The notes below the pieces were generated by a model. It was not told where the DNA came from, ran no database searches, and saw only the letters and a program-made list of their open reading frames with translations. A DNA stretch of 64,000 nucleotides from an uncultured Candidatus Puniceispirillum sp. (GTDB lineage Bacteria; Pseudomonadota; Alphaproteobacteria; Puniceispirillales; Puniceispirillaceae), in assembly GCA_905182545.1 (NCBI GenBank), contig CAJJBY010000006.1, forward strand, positions 1 through 64,000, given 5' to 3'. The first letter of the stretch is position 1; every line of letters starts with the position of its first letter. The position numbers and the translations under genes were made by a program. Positions 18,227-27,002 of the stretch are shown here, in pieces.

Positions 18227-18590
18227 CTTATTAGCCCAGCATAATTATGGGCGGAAAATGCAATATGGGCTTGCGACAAAGGTCAAATTTGAGCTGCGTT
18301 CGACCCAGCCAGTCACCGCTATTCTAGCCAATTTTTTTGCCACAACGCGTTTGCAATCAAGAGTGGCAAATGATTTGGCTGTCATGTCAAAGCCATCTAG
18401 TTACCTGTTTTGCGGAAAATGAAAAACGGTTGGCAATCGTTAATCGGCAATGTTTGGCATCAAGCTTGCTTAAATCGTGGACGGAAAAAAGTTTTTCGCA
18501 AGTCGTTAACCCTTTGCATAATTCAATTAATTATGACAGCGTTTCGGAACTTGCTGATCAGAACGACGCGTACCAGACTGTAGGATTCAA
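18227..18590. other. Intergenic region before the ParA-like gene
   Basis: No gene is supported in these 364 bases. The half nearest the ParA start is AT-rich and probably holds its promoter. I see no parS-like inverted repeat and no DnaA-box cluster. Confidence 0.4.
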
Positions 18591-19316
18591 ATGAGTGAGA
18601 TGGCACCACAAATCGCCAAAGCAATCTTTGTTGGGAATATCAAAGGTGGAGTCGGAAAAAGCACACTTACCGTGTATCTGACCGAATATTTGCGCCGCCG
18701 ATTCAAACGTCGATCGGTGGTATTGATTGATACTGACCCACAAGGCACATCATTTGAACTGATGGAACCAAAAAGCAAGAATGGTGACGTGCGATTTTTG
18801 CCGGTTGGTGACCGTTATGATGGGGTGAATATGACCACGCTTGATGGCGTGCTTCGCCGCTTGCTTGCACAAAATGAAAATATGGCAGTGGTCGATACTG
18901 GCGCTGGAAAGCTTGGCAATTTCTGGCAACTGGCCTTTTTATGCAATACGCTTTTGGTTCCAACCTCAATGTCATGGGCCGATTTGCGGCCAACAATTGA
19001 TTTTATCAAGGAAATTGATGAACGAAAGGCCGATTTGCGATCGGTCACGCCGCATGTTATTGTTGTTCCCAACCGGGTGTCACCGCAACAGCGTAATTTC
19101 CAGCCGATCACCGATGCATTATTTGAAGTCAATGCCATTCTGGCGCCGCCCATTTCTGAATTATCGGCAGCGCGTAACTCCACGCCAGATTTTTCCGGCC
19201 TAGACGGTGTTGAAGGCACACGGTTTCACCGCGAAATTGAACGGCTTGGCGAATTTCTGGTTGAATATGTCATCACCGGCGAGCTTGACCGGATCTATGC
19301 CGAAACAGCCAATTAA
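18591..19316 (+). CDS. ParA/MinD-family ATPase (orphan)
   Basis: A 241-residue deviant-Walker ATPase. The Walker A motif is KGGVGKST at residues 18-25, Walker A-prime/switch I is LIDTDPQGTS, and switch II is AVVDTGAGKLG, a Gly replacing the usual Pro. Such proteins form ATP-dependent dimers that bind DNA or membrane and position cargo (plasmids, chromosome, chemoreceptors, pili). There is no parB and no partner gene next to it, so the cargo is unknown. It follows the remains of a pilus-like locus, so a past role in placing that machine is possible but speculative. Confidence 0.75.
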   Translation: MSEMAPQIAKAIFVGNIKGGVGKSTLTVYLTEYLRRRFKRRSVVLIDTDPQGTSFELMEPKSKNGDVRFLPVGDRYDGVNMTTLDGVLRRLLAQNENMAVVDTGAGKLGNFWQLAFLCNTLLVPTSMSWADLRPTIDFIKEIDERKADLRSVTPHVIVVPNRVSPQQRNFQPITDALFEVNAILAPPISELSAARNSTPDFSGLDGVEGTRFHREIERLGEFLVEYVITGELDRIYAETAN

Positions 19317-19328
19317 CCCCGCTTTAAC

Positions 19329-20463
19329 TTACCCGCTTAATGCCGTGGCAACCCATCTGTGAAAATGATGCGTTGGCGCATCCATCACAGCCGAGAATTT
19401 GCCGCCATCATATTGGCCGGAATGACGGCCTTTTTGCATGCCTTCAACAACAAACACATCTTCGATAAAAATGTCACGCCACATGGTGGTATTGGCGGCA
19501 CGCATATCGGCAAAGGCTGATTTTGTTGCCGCGTCTTGCGCATAATAGATTTCAACATGTTCGATGGTGCGATTTGGCCCGTCAGGCACCAAAATAATGC
19601 CATAGCAATGGTCACGATGAACGCCAAGAAGCAGATTTGGAAATAGCGCAACATATTCCACACCTGATGACCATTGTTGCGACAGGCCTTCAAAATTTGG
19701 AAAGGCACGGCCATCATTGCTGATTTGCGGTGCATAAACGGTTTAACTCTGACCAGCATAGGGGTGGGAACCGGCATGATATTATAATGATCCTCAAGCC
19801 GTGAATAGCTGTTCAGGCCGGGGTGGATAAAGCGCAAATGATAGGCTTCACAGTAATTTTTGACGGCCATTTCCAATTGCAACTGACCGTCAAGCTGAAG
19901 GATGAGTCTGGCTCGCTATGATAAACGGGCTGGTTAAGTTCCTGCCAACGCTCAATCAAGTCGCTTGCATAGGTCTCGAATTCAGCGGCTTGCCCGCCAA
20001 TATTTACAAAAATAATATCGCGCCATTGTTAAGAGCAAACCTCGTTCAGCGGATAGTCGCAATGATTGACGGTATCACGCTCATGCACATCGGGCCCGCC
20101 AATATGCGGTGTTTTGCGAAGCTGGCCATTTAAATCACAAGCCCAAGCGTGATAGGGACAGGTGATAGGCCCACGAAGCTGTTGTGCTTCGCTGACCAAA
20201 ATCATGCCGCGATGACGGCAAACATTTTCAAAGACTTTGATTTCATTATCCTGATTACGCATCAGCGACACCGGTAATCCGGCAAATTCGATTGGTTTTA
20301 CGCAGCCTGGTTTTGGCAAATCCTTGCCAAAGCTGATCGCCGCCCAATTGTCGCGGAATAAAGTGTTTTGTTCATGCTGATAAAGATCAGCGTCAACATA
20401 GCAACCATTCGGCAGGCCATTGGCCGTTTCAATTGGTGCTTTTACATTGGCAAGATCAAGCAT
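19329..20463 (-). pseudogene. Rieske-type ring-hydroxylating oxygenase alpha subunit (several frameshifts)
   Basis: Pieces in three frames rebuild a Rieske oxygenase of about 378 residues. The [2Fe-2S] ligands are in VCRHRGMIL and CPYHAWACD (CxH and CxxH). The mononuclear iron ligands are in NYCEAYHLRFIHPGL, and the C-terminal domain reads MEYVALFPNLLLGVHRDH onward. Frame changes occur near 20030, near 19872 (one A missing in an A run before MAVKNYCEAYH) and near 19740, where a stop also intrudes. One break is a homopolymer error, but three or more suggest either poor sequence here or true loss. It would act on an aromatic, betaine-like or other small substrate. Confidence 0.75.
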
Positions 20464-20600
20464 TTTTGGTTTCCTCACCCTGACAAGGCCGATAAGGCGA
20501 TAAATATTGCATTCCTGTCTTGTTTCCACTCATAAAGGATTGGCTGTCTATCTTGGCTGCGGCATTTGGCGTCGCGTTTAAACTATGGAAAGTGAACTGA

Positions 20601-22083
20601 ATGTTATCCGCGCCGATCTTGTTTCGCCCTGAGAGCATCCATCAGCAATTGGACCAGCGGTTTTACCGGCCGGTTGAGGCAGCGCAATTCCCACAGCATC
20701 AGCTGCGTTATCGCAATCATGCGGCGGCCAAAAGCGTTGGGCTTGACGGTTTAGATGACGCGTCATGGGTTCAGCATTTTGGCCATTTTCAGCCCTTGGA
20801 TGGCAGTTTTCTGGCGCCATTGGCACTTTGCTATCATGGTCATCAATTTGGCCATTATAATCCTGATCTGGGAGATGGGCGCGGGTTTTTGTTTGCCCAG
20901 ATACGGGATCAACAAGACCGGTTGATGGATCTTGGCACCAAAGGATCGGGGACAACGCCATTTTCACGATCTGCCGATGGCCGGTTAACGCTGAAAGGCG
21001 CGGTTCGCGAAATTCTGGCAACCGAAATGTTAACCGCGCTTGATGTCACGACGTCACAAAGCTTTTCAGTGATTGAAACTGGTGAACAGCTTGAGCGAAA
21101 TGATGAGCCATCGCCAACGCGCTCGGCTGTTCTGGTGCGCCTGTCGCATAGTCATATCCGCATCGGCAGTTTTCAGCGGCTTGCCTATATGGATGATATG
21201 GATGGTATTGAAATGCTGGCGCGGCATGTGGCGCGGCATTATTTTGGCGGGGCGGCCAAAACTGAACTGGCCCAAACCGAATTGGTGCAAACCGAGCTGG
21301 CCCAAACCAAACTTGCCAAAGATAATGACGGACTTGATGCCGACGCGCCTTTGACCGAACTTTTACCCGCGCTTTCTAAGCCATGTTGCCGCTGCCATTG
21401 CCGATACGGCTGGTCGTTGGTTGGCTGCCGGTTTTGTGCATGGTGTTTTGAATACGGATAATTTCAACATAACCGGCGAAAGCTTTGATTATGGGCCATG
21501 GCGATTTTTACCAAGCTTTGAGCCGGGGCTGACCGCGGCCTATTTTGACCAGACCGGTCGCTATGCCTACGGACGGCAATCAGATGCGGCGCTTTGGGCG
21601 GTGTGCAGGCTTGCCGATTGTTTTGTTAAGCTGGTGCCGCAAAAAGACCTTGAAGACAGGCTAGCCGCTTTTTATCCGCTGTTGGAGGCGCGGTTGGCCA
21701 AACAAATGCAATGGCGTTTGGGTGTTGTTTTTGACGAAGAAGATCCGGCGCGTGACGCCGCGCTGGCGCGTGATATCTTTGGCGCAGCAAACCAAAGCCA
21801 GTGCGGTTTTGATCAGATGTTTCACGATCTTTATGGCGGTAAAGCCCGGGTTGATGGCTATGATGATGATTGCTGGCGGCCGGTTCTCGAGGCCTTGCAA
21901 GCGGCAAAGCCGCGAAATCCAGCGGCGCTTGACCATCCGCATTTCCAATCGGCAAAAGCCTTGTCGATGACAATTGACGAGGTCGAGGCCATTTGGGCGC
22001 CAATCGCGGCAAGCGATGATTGGTCATTACTATCCGATAAAATCGCCGCCATTCATCAGATGCGCTACGCCTATGTGTGGTGA
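20601..22083 (+). CDS. selO: Protein adenylyltransferase SelO (YdiU/UPF0061; one frameshift)
   Basis: About 493 residues after removing one extra base at about 21380 (the LPALS end followed by SHVAAAIADTAGRWLAAGFV). SelO is a pseudokinase-fold enzyme that transfers AMP from ATP to Ser, Thr or Tyr of redox-related proteins. Visible family blocks are LALCYHGHQFGHYNPDLGDG, DLGTKGSGTTPFSRSADGR, GAVREILATEML and the metal-site region FVHGVLNTDNFNITGES with Asn and Asp. An in-frame run of four 15-bp repeats (21261-21320) inserts a short Q/L-rich linker that most SelO proteins lack. Confidence 0.85.
21261..21320 (+). repeat. Four 15-bp tandem repeats inside selO
   Basis: Four consecutive 15-bp units encode TELAQ, TELVQ, TELAQ and TKLAK. 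The repeats keep the frame, so they lengthen a surface loop of SelO. Unit decay increases toward the last copy. Confidence 0.75.
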
Positions 22084-22131
22084 TTCGGCGATGCCATTGC
22101 CAAGCATTATTGGTGAGCCTAGAGCTTAAAG

Positions 22132-22590
22132 CTAAATCTGGCTTGGCGTCATGCCACGATTCATCACTTCGCGAAGCACAAAACTGCTTTCCATGCGTAA
22201 TACATGGGGCAGGGATGACAGATAGGTTGAATGAACGCGGCCGAAATCATTCACATCACGCGCTGCGACGCGCAGAATATAGTCATTTTCGCCAGCAATC
22301 AGAAAACAGGCTAAAACCTGCGGAATATTCGCAACAGCGGCTTCAAATTCGGCCATCATTTCGGCTGATTGGCCATGCAGGGTGATATGCAGCAGAACAA
22401 GCACATCATGCCCCATTTTGGCAGCGTTTAAATCGGCGTGATAGCCGTTAATAACCCCGTTTTGCTCAAGCAGGGCAACACGCCGCAAACAGGCCGATGG
22501 TGATAGGCCAACATGCGCGGCAAGATCAACATTTGAAATCCGCGCATTGTTCTGCAATGCAGTCAAAATCGACCGATCAATCCGATCCAT
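22132..22590 (-). CDS. Lrp/AsnC-family transcriptional regulator
   Basis: A 152-residue Lrp-type regulator. The N-terminal helix-turn-helix is RIDRSILTALQNNARISN followed by DLAAHVGLSPSACLRRVALLE; the C-terminal RAM (ligand-binding) domain contains the FLIAGENDYILRVAARDVNDF block. It is divergent from alanine dehydrogenase, and this lrp/ald pairing is a known arrangement in which the regulator activates ald in response to alanine. The 261-bp AT-rich gap between the two starts is the likely binding region. Confidence 0.9.
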   Translation of the reverse strand: MDRIDRSILTALQNNARISNVDLAAHVGLSPSACLRRVALLEQNGVINGYHADLNAAKMGHDVLVLLHITLHGQSAEMMAEFEAAVANIPQVLACFLIAGENDYILRVAARDVNDFGRVHSTYLSSLPHVLRMESSFVLREVMNRGMTPSQI

Positions 22591-22851
22591 AACACCTCTC
22601 TTTTATCGCAGATTAAATATATGTACAATATTGCGTAAATTTAACAAATATTCAAATAAAATATGTAAAATACGGGATTATAAACAAGATAAAGCAATGA
22701 AATGCCCTTATGTTTAGCATAATATACAGTTACAAATATGGGTGTTGACCATGCTGCCATGGCGCAACGGTTTCAGGGCATGATTGTGATGATGCGGACT
22801 AGCTGGATTGGGGCAGTGACAGTGCTATTCCGCATTATGAGGAGAGTTGAA
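22591..22851. promoter_or_regulatory. Divergent lrp-ald control region
   Basis: Strongly AT-rich interval between the two divergent starts, with many A and T tracts at about 22610-22735, the kind of bendable DNA that Lrp octamers wrap. GAGGAGAG just before the ald ATG is its ribosome site. No single operator could be fixed by eye. Confidence 0.5.
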
Positions 22852-23946
22852 ATGCTTGTAGGTGTTCCAAAAGAAATTAAAACTCGGGAATTTCGGGTTG
22901 GGCTCGTGCCAAGTTCGGTTGCAGAGCTTGTGCATCGTGGCCATCAGGTGCTTGTTGAAACCAATGCTGGTATTGGGATTGGTGCCAGTGATGATGAATA
23001 TCGGGCCGCTGGTGCTGATATTGCGGCAACGGCTGGTGATGTTTTTGCCAAGGCAGATATGATCGTCAAAGTAAAAGAGCCGCAGCCAGATGAATGGGTG
23101 CAGCTATCGCCAAACCAGATTCTATTTACCTATCTTCATCTTGCTGCTGATGCGCCGCAGGCATACGGGCTTGCCAAATCTGGCTGTACCGCCATTGCCT
23201 ATGAAACCATTACTGATGATCAGGGTGGTTTGCCTTTGCTGGCACCGATGAGCGAAGTTGCTGGCAGGCTTGCGGTCATCGAAGGGGCATCGCATCTCAA
23301 AGCCAATGCTGGTGGTCGTGGTGTGCTGATTTCCGGTGTACCGGGAACCGCGCCTGCTGATGTTTTGGTGATTGGCGGCGGTGTTGTCGGGGTGAATGCA
23401 GCGAAAATGGCAGTTGGTCTGGGCGCGCGCGTCACGGTTTTTGACCGGTCGGTGCCGCGGCTTCGCTACTTGTCCGACATTTTTGGCAATAGCATCACAA
23501 CACGCTATTCAAGCAATGCGGTGATTGCCGAAGCCATCAAATCTGCCGATATGGTTATCGGTGCTGTGCTGATCCCGGGGGCGGCTGCGCCAAAGCTGAT
23601 TTCGCGCGCGCAGCTGGCAACGATGCGTCAAGGTGCCGTTCTTGTCGATGTGGCCATTGATCAAGGCGGTTGTTTTGAGACATCACACGCCACAACACAT
23701 GATGAGCCAACCTACATGGTTGATGGTATCGTTCATTATTGCGTTGCCAATATGCCAGGTTCAGTGCCGCGCACCTCATCTGAAGCCCTGAATAACGCAA
23801 CCTTGCCGCATGTGCTGGCGTTGGCTGACAAGGGTGCTGCCGCGCTTGACGATAGTTCGCATCTGGCAAATGGGCTGAATGTGGCTGGTGGCAAGATTGT
23901 CTATCAGGCGGTTTTGGATGCTATTGGCGAAGAACTTTCTGCCTAG
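22852..23946 (+). CDS. ald: Alanine dehydrogenase
   Basis: A 364-residue NAD-dependent enzyme that interconverts L-alanine and pyruvate plus ammonia. The start MLVGVPKEIKTREFRVGL is the family signature and is preceded by GAGGAGAG; an upstream in-frame ATG is unlikely. The catalytic His and Lys sides are in FTYLHLAAD and KVKEPQP, and the NAD-binding Rossmann motif is VIGGGVVGVNAAKMAVGLGA. The divergent Lrp gene suggests alanine-responsive control, and a strong terminator follows. Confidence 0.93.
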   Translation: MLVGVPKEIKTREFRVGLVPSSVAELVHRGHQVLVETNAGIGIGASDDEYRAAGADIAATAGDVFAKADMIVKVKEPQPDEWVQLSPNQILFTYLHLAADAPQAYGLAKSGCTAIAYETITDDQGGLPLLAPMSEVAGRLAVIEGASHLKANAGGRGVLISGVPGTAPADVLVIGGGVVGVNAAKMAVGLGARVTVFDRSVPRLRYLSDIFGNSITTRYSSNAVIAEAIKSADMVIGAVLIPGAAAPKLISRAQLATMRQGAVLVDVAIDQGGCFETSHATTHDEPTYMVDGIVHYCVANMPGSVPRTSSEALNNATLPHVLALADKGAAALDDSSHLANGLNVAGGKIVYQAVLDAIGEELSA

Positions 23947-23977
23947 TGATAAAACTGTAAACACTAAAGTGAAATGC

Positions 23978-24012
23978 ACAACAAAGGGCGGCGCCTTGCC
24001 GCCCTTTGTTGT
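23978..24012 (+). terminator. Rho-independent-like terminator after ald
   Basis: A perfect 15-bp stem (ACAACAAAGGGCGGC with its complement) around a GCCTT loop. The T run is weak, but the long GC-rich stem right after ald fits termination. Confidence 0.75.
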
Positions 24013-24290
24013 GAAAAACGACCCTAGACCAGCCATATATCCCGTTTGCCAATGATCCAGCTTTTGGCGCCTGCCGGTAATGATGTTGGCAAGTGCGCAG
24101 GCGCGATTCAGCAGGGGGAAATGGGGCATAATTGATCTAAATAGCATGGTTTTTGCCAGATAATTAACCGGCGGCAGAAAAAACTGTCAATATTGGTAAA
24201 AAAGGGTTGACCGGCGCCGCACATTGGCAGATAAAACGGCCTGTTCTGGCGCTCGCCAGATTTCTCTTGCACAAGACCCGTGCAGATTTA

Positions 24291-24366
24291 GGGGCCATAG
24301 CTCAGCTGGGAGAGCGCCTGCTTTGCAAGCAGGAGGTCGTCGGTTCGATCCCGTCTGGCTCCACCA
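24291..24366 (+). tRNA. tRNA-Ala (anticodon TGC)
   Basis: 76 bases including an encoded CCA. The acceptor stem GGGGCCA/TGGCTCC pairs with one G-U. The D arm holds AGCTCAGCTGGGAGAGC, the anticodon stem-loop is CCTGC-TTTGCAA-GCAGG with anticodon TGC, and the T arm has GGTTCGATCC. It stands alone here; the same tRNA is often found inside 16S-23S spacers in alphaproteobacteria, but no rRNA sequence flanks it. Confidence 0.97.
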
Positions 24367-24601
24367 AATCTTTTCAATTTGCAATTGGATTGAATGCCAG
24401 CCTGCGAGGTTATGGTTGGGGCTTTTGCCTGCTTTTTGCCTACACCGTTTCATTTAAACAACCAGCGATTAACGGCCACTTCAATCGAGCCGTCGAAATC
24501 TTGCAAATGATTGGCCGTCAACAACGCTTTCAATTATCCCATTTATTGGTACACTGTATATGTGTTTATGATTCAACATTGTCATAATATGGGAGATTGC
24601 T

Positions 24602-25303
24602 ATGCAACTTGATATGAAGCAGTCCGATGACTCCTATTCAATGGCCGCAAAAGAACGGATGGCTATTGAGTTAGACGGGTTGGTTTGGCGTCTTAATGAG
24701 GTTGGCTCCGCACTTGCTGTTCTCAATCTTTTCCGGCGGGCCGATATCGAGGTTGAGGGAAAAAAACGCCGGTTACGCGATTTTGCCGAAGTCGACCTTG
24801 GCCCTGACCCGATGGCTGGTACATTTAAGGTTATAATTCATAACCCGATCGCCATTGCCGGTGCTGTGACCGTTCTGAAAGAAAATAAATTTATCAATAT
24901 CGACACCAGTTCAAAGCGTGAGTTAAAAGTGGTCAAGCCGCGGCTAACCGTACAGCAGGAAGATGATCTGGAAAATGAGATCAAACGGGTCACCAAATCA
25001 GCGCTTTCAAAGCTGGCATCGATCAAATCAGATGCGTTGCAACGAGTTCAAGCAGCAATTAAAGCGGAATATATAGAGCCAAAAGAGTCTAAGAAAGCGA
25101 CATTACAGCTGGATGATTTGATAATTCAGGCGGGCCAACATGCGGGTGTTCTTGGCTTGATCAGGCGCAAACAATTGATCGGTGGCGGTTTAACTTTTGA
25201 AGGGCCGGATGAAGAGGCACTATATAAGCGGATCAATGACCGCGCCTACAAAGATGTTTGGCAGGAACTGCTGATGCCAAAGGTCACTGAAGATGATGAG
25301 TGA
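24602..25303 (+). CDS. Uncharacterised protein with a possible ribosome-recycling-factor-like region
   Basis: A 233-residue soluble protein, not annotated by any family I know with certainty. Residues about 30-145 follow the order of ribosome recycling factor: a helix, a small beta domain (FKVIIHNPIAIAGAVTVL, INIDTSSKRELKVVKP), then PRLTVQQEDDLENEIKRVTK and the long helix SALSKLASIKSDALQRVQ, which resembles the PLTEERR...RNIRRDA segment of RRF. A C-terminal extension of about 90 residues has no match I recognise. It is followed seven bases later by a small gene and then a terminator, so the two form an operon. The RRF link is an inference from pattern only. Confidence 0.5.
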   Translation: MQLDMKQSDDSYSMAAKERMAIELDGLVWRLNEVGSALAVLNLFRRADIEVEGKKRRLRDFAEVDLGPDPMAGTFKVIIHNPIAIAGAVTVLKENKFINIDTSSKRELKVVKPRLTVQQEDDLENEIKRVTKSALSKLASIKSDALQRVQAAIKAEYIEPKESKKATLQLDDLIIQAGQHAGVLGLIRRKQLIGGGLTFEGPDEEALYKRINDRAYKDVWQELLMPKVTEDDE

Positions 25304-25309
25304 CATATT

Positions 25310-25546
25310 GTGACCGATGATCGCGCTGGCTCTGTCGCATCGGTTGATGTGACGGTTGCAACGCGTGGTGAGCCAGAATCGCAATCAGCGCCAGCGGTTA
25401 AAAAAGACCATAGTCAAAAAGTGATCAAAAGCCTTCTTGCCACTGCTGATCACACGGTTGATGACAAGCTTGCAACAGTTAAAACCGCGCATCATGTGGA
25501 TAAAGACCGGTTCCAAAGCGCCTTTCGCTGCCTGATGGGCAAATAA
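25310..25546 (+). CDS. Small hypothetical protein, co-transcribed
   Basis: A 78-residue protein starting at GTG six bases after the previous stop, so probably translated with it. The N-terminal half is polar and disordered-looking; the C-terminal half (KVIKSLLATADHTVDDKLATVKTAHHVDKDRFQ, read at residues 38-70) is helical and charged. Not recognised. The terminator at 25577 ends the unit. Confidence 0.55.
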   Translation: MTDDRAGSVASVDVTVATRGEPESQSAPAVKKDHSQKVIKSLLATADHTVDDKLATVKTAHHVDKDRFQSAFRCLMGK

Positions 25547-25576
25547 CACGCCTAATGCCATCGGATATCATCATGA

Positions 25577-25612
25577 AAAAGCGGGTCCTTTGTGACCCGT
25601 TTCTTTTATTTT
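25577..25612 (+). terminator. Rho-independent terminator
   Basis: The stem GCGGGTC/GACCCGT with a CTTTGT loop is preceded by an A run and followed by TTCTTTTATTTT. It closes the two-gene unit 24602-25546. Confidence 0.85.
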
Positions 25613-25637
25613 GATGGTTTAAGATAGGGTTTGGCCG

Positions 25638-25887
25638 TTAGGCAGCTTTGACCAGTTTTTTTGGCTTGGCCTTGATCTTTTTACTGCTTCAGACCGGTCA
25701 TATTTCGCATTTTTGCTTTGCTATGATCGTCGGCGTAAAGCTTGCCAGCACTCACAATTACAAGCAGGTTTAGGCCATTTGTCAAAATCAGATAAGGTAC
25801 ATTAAACGCTTCAGTAATCGAGCCAGCGGGTGACAGCATCTCAGACAAGCAGGTGAACCCCTCACTTGCTTTCAACAATAGAGACAA
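25638..25887 (-). CDS. Possible small helical protein with lysine/alanine tail (frameshifted)
   Basis: One frame from 25887 reads [18 protein letters not shown] to a stop at 25681. The next frame at its end reads [17 protein letters not shown] and then stops at 25638, as in many phasin-like or DNA-binding tails. If joined by one base near 25695 this gives about 82 residues with an amphipathic body. The body does not match a family clearly, and this may be a decayed phasin-type gene. Low confidence. Confidence 0.3.
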
Positions 25888-26139
25888 GTAATTTGGAAAC
25901 TATTAATGCAGCACGTTTTTTTGACAGGAATGGTAACCGAGGTTTTGCAGTTCCGTCTCTTGACAATCTCTGGTGTTTCGCCTAAACCACAGTCCGGTTC
26001 GCAGCCGGAGCATATGCTCTGCTGCCACGCATCAGGCTTCAATTACTGGCGGTCGAAACGAGTACATGAGCGACCGGTCGCAAAATTTGGCGCAGCGCTG
26101 TTAAACCAGCATCGCCAGATCATTAGAAAGAGCACGAAA

Positions 26140-26325
26140 ATGGCTGTTCCAAAGAGTAAGATTACCAAGTCCAAGCGCAACATGCGGCGCGCGCATGACT
26201 CATTGTCTGCTGATGCCTATGTTGAAGACAAGGTCACGGGTGAATTGCATCGCCCGCACCATATCGACCTAAAAACCGGCATGTATCGCGGCAAGCAAGT
26301 CCTCAAAGTCAAAGAGCGTATATAG
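26140..26325 (+). CDS. rpmF: 50S ribosomal protein L32
   Basis: A 61-residue basic protein of the large ribosomal subunit. [20 protein letters not shown] is the typical L32 start and [19 protein letters not shown] the alphaproteobacterial C-terminal part; the zinc cysteines of some L32 proteins are absent, as is usual here. The frame runs on upstream to 25906, but the ATG at 26140 is set by family length. A TTGACA at 25960 with a weak TAAACC 17 bases later may be its promoter. Confidence 0.95.
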   Translation: MAVPKSKITKSKRNMRRAHDSLSADAYVEDKVTGELHRPHHIDLKTGMYRGKQVLKVKERI

Positions 26326-26403
26326 TTATCGCCGCGCGTTGCCATTCAGGGCGCGCTTAATTTTGGCTTTTCCTCTGGCACTGCTGACAGGCATCATCAC
26401 TTC

Positions 26404-26733
26404 ATGAACGATAAAAGCGCAAAATTTGGAATTGGTGCGATCGTACGTCATCGTGTCTATCCGTTCCGTGGTGTCGTTGTTGATGTTGACCCTGAATTCG
26501 ACAACACTGATGAATGGTACGAAGCTATCCCGGCAGAAGTGCGCCCTAACAAGGAACAGCCGTTCTATCATCTTCTAGCAGAAAATTCGGACAGCTACTA
26601 CACAGCCTATGTCAGCCAGCAGAATTTGCTTCCTGATAGTGAAAACGGCCCGGTTAGCCATCCTGACGTCGATGATATGTTTGACGGTCTCGATGGCGAA
26701 CGCTATGTGCTTCATCCCGAGGCATTTAATTAG
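26404..26733 (+). CDS. hspQ: Heat shock protein HspQ / hemimethylated-DNA-binding (YccV) domain protein
   Basis: A 109-residue single-domain YccV/HspQ protein. The beta-barrel start KFGIGAIVRHRVYPFRGVVVDVDPEF and the WYEAIPAEVRPNKEQPFYHLLAE block are diagnostic. In Escherichia coli HspQ affects DnaA stability and is a specificity factor for Lon protease. It lies downstream of rpmF in the same direction. Confidence 0.9.
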   Translation: MNDKSAKFGIGAIVRHRVYPFRGVVVDVDPEFDNTDEWYEAIPAEVRPNKEQPFYHLLAENSDSYYTAYVSQQNLLPDSENGPVSHPDVDDMFDGLDGERYVLHPEAFN

Positions 26734-26899
26734 GGTTTTGCCATAGCGGCAATCTGCCCTTGTGGCAGGCTGTAGCTTTGTTGTTTTCTCCCAACCGATA
26801 ATTTGCCAGTTTTTATCTGTAACTTTCTGCTTTTTTTCAAAAAACTGCCTCCCTTTGCCTTGAAAAAACGGGCTGGTCGGTCTATCTACTGTTAATCAG

Positions 26900-26912
26900 G
26901 ACTAAATTGGTC
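26900..26912 (+). promoter_or_regulatory. IscR-like operator core
   Basis: GACTAAATTGGTC matches the core of the type 1 IscR site (GACTRWWWYAGTC) with one mismatch. It lies about 90 bases upstream of the Rrf2-family gene that heads the suf operon, the expected place for feedback control. Binding is inference. Confidence 0.5.
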
Positions 26913-26918
26913 TTGTTT

Positions 26919-26929
26919 ATGATAATCAT
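26919..26929 (+). promoter_or_regulatory. Fur-like palindrome
   Basis: ATGATAATCAT is a perfect 11-bp palindrome and matches the centre of Fur-box-like sites (GATAATCATT). It lies six bases beyond the IscR-like core, so iron and Fe-S status may both act on the suf promoter. Inference from motif only. Confidence 0.4.
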
Positions 26930-27002
26930 TCGCAAAAACGCTGGTTTCAAAAGGGCTTCCCGCTTTTTGAAATGAACGGCTGGATTGGATAGATAGGCTA
27001 AT

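Larger units (their letters stand above)
26734..27002. other. Control region upstream of the suf operon
   Basis: Contains the IscR-like site and Fur-like palindrome listed separately. It also has an imperfect hairpin at 26945-26972 (TTTCAAAA and GGG pairing with CCC and TTTTGAAA) just before the rrf2 start that could lie in the leader of the suf mRNA. No gene is supported. Confidence 0.45.
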
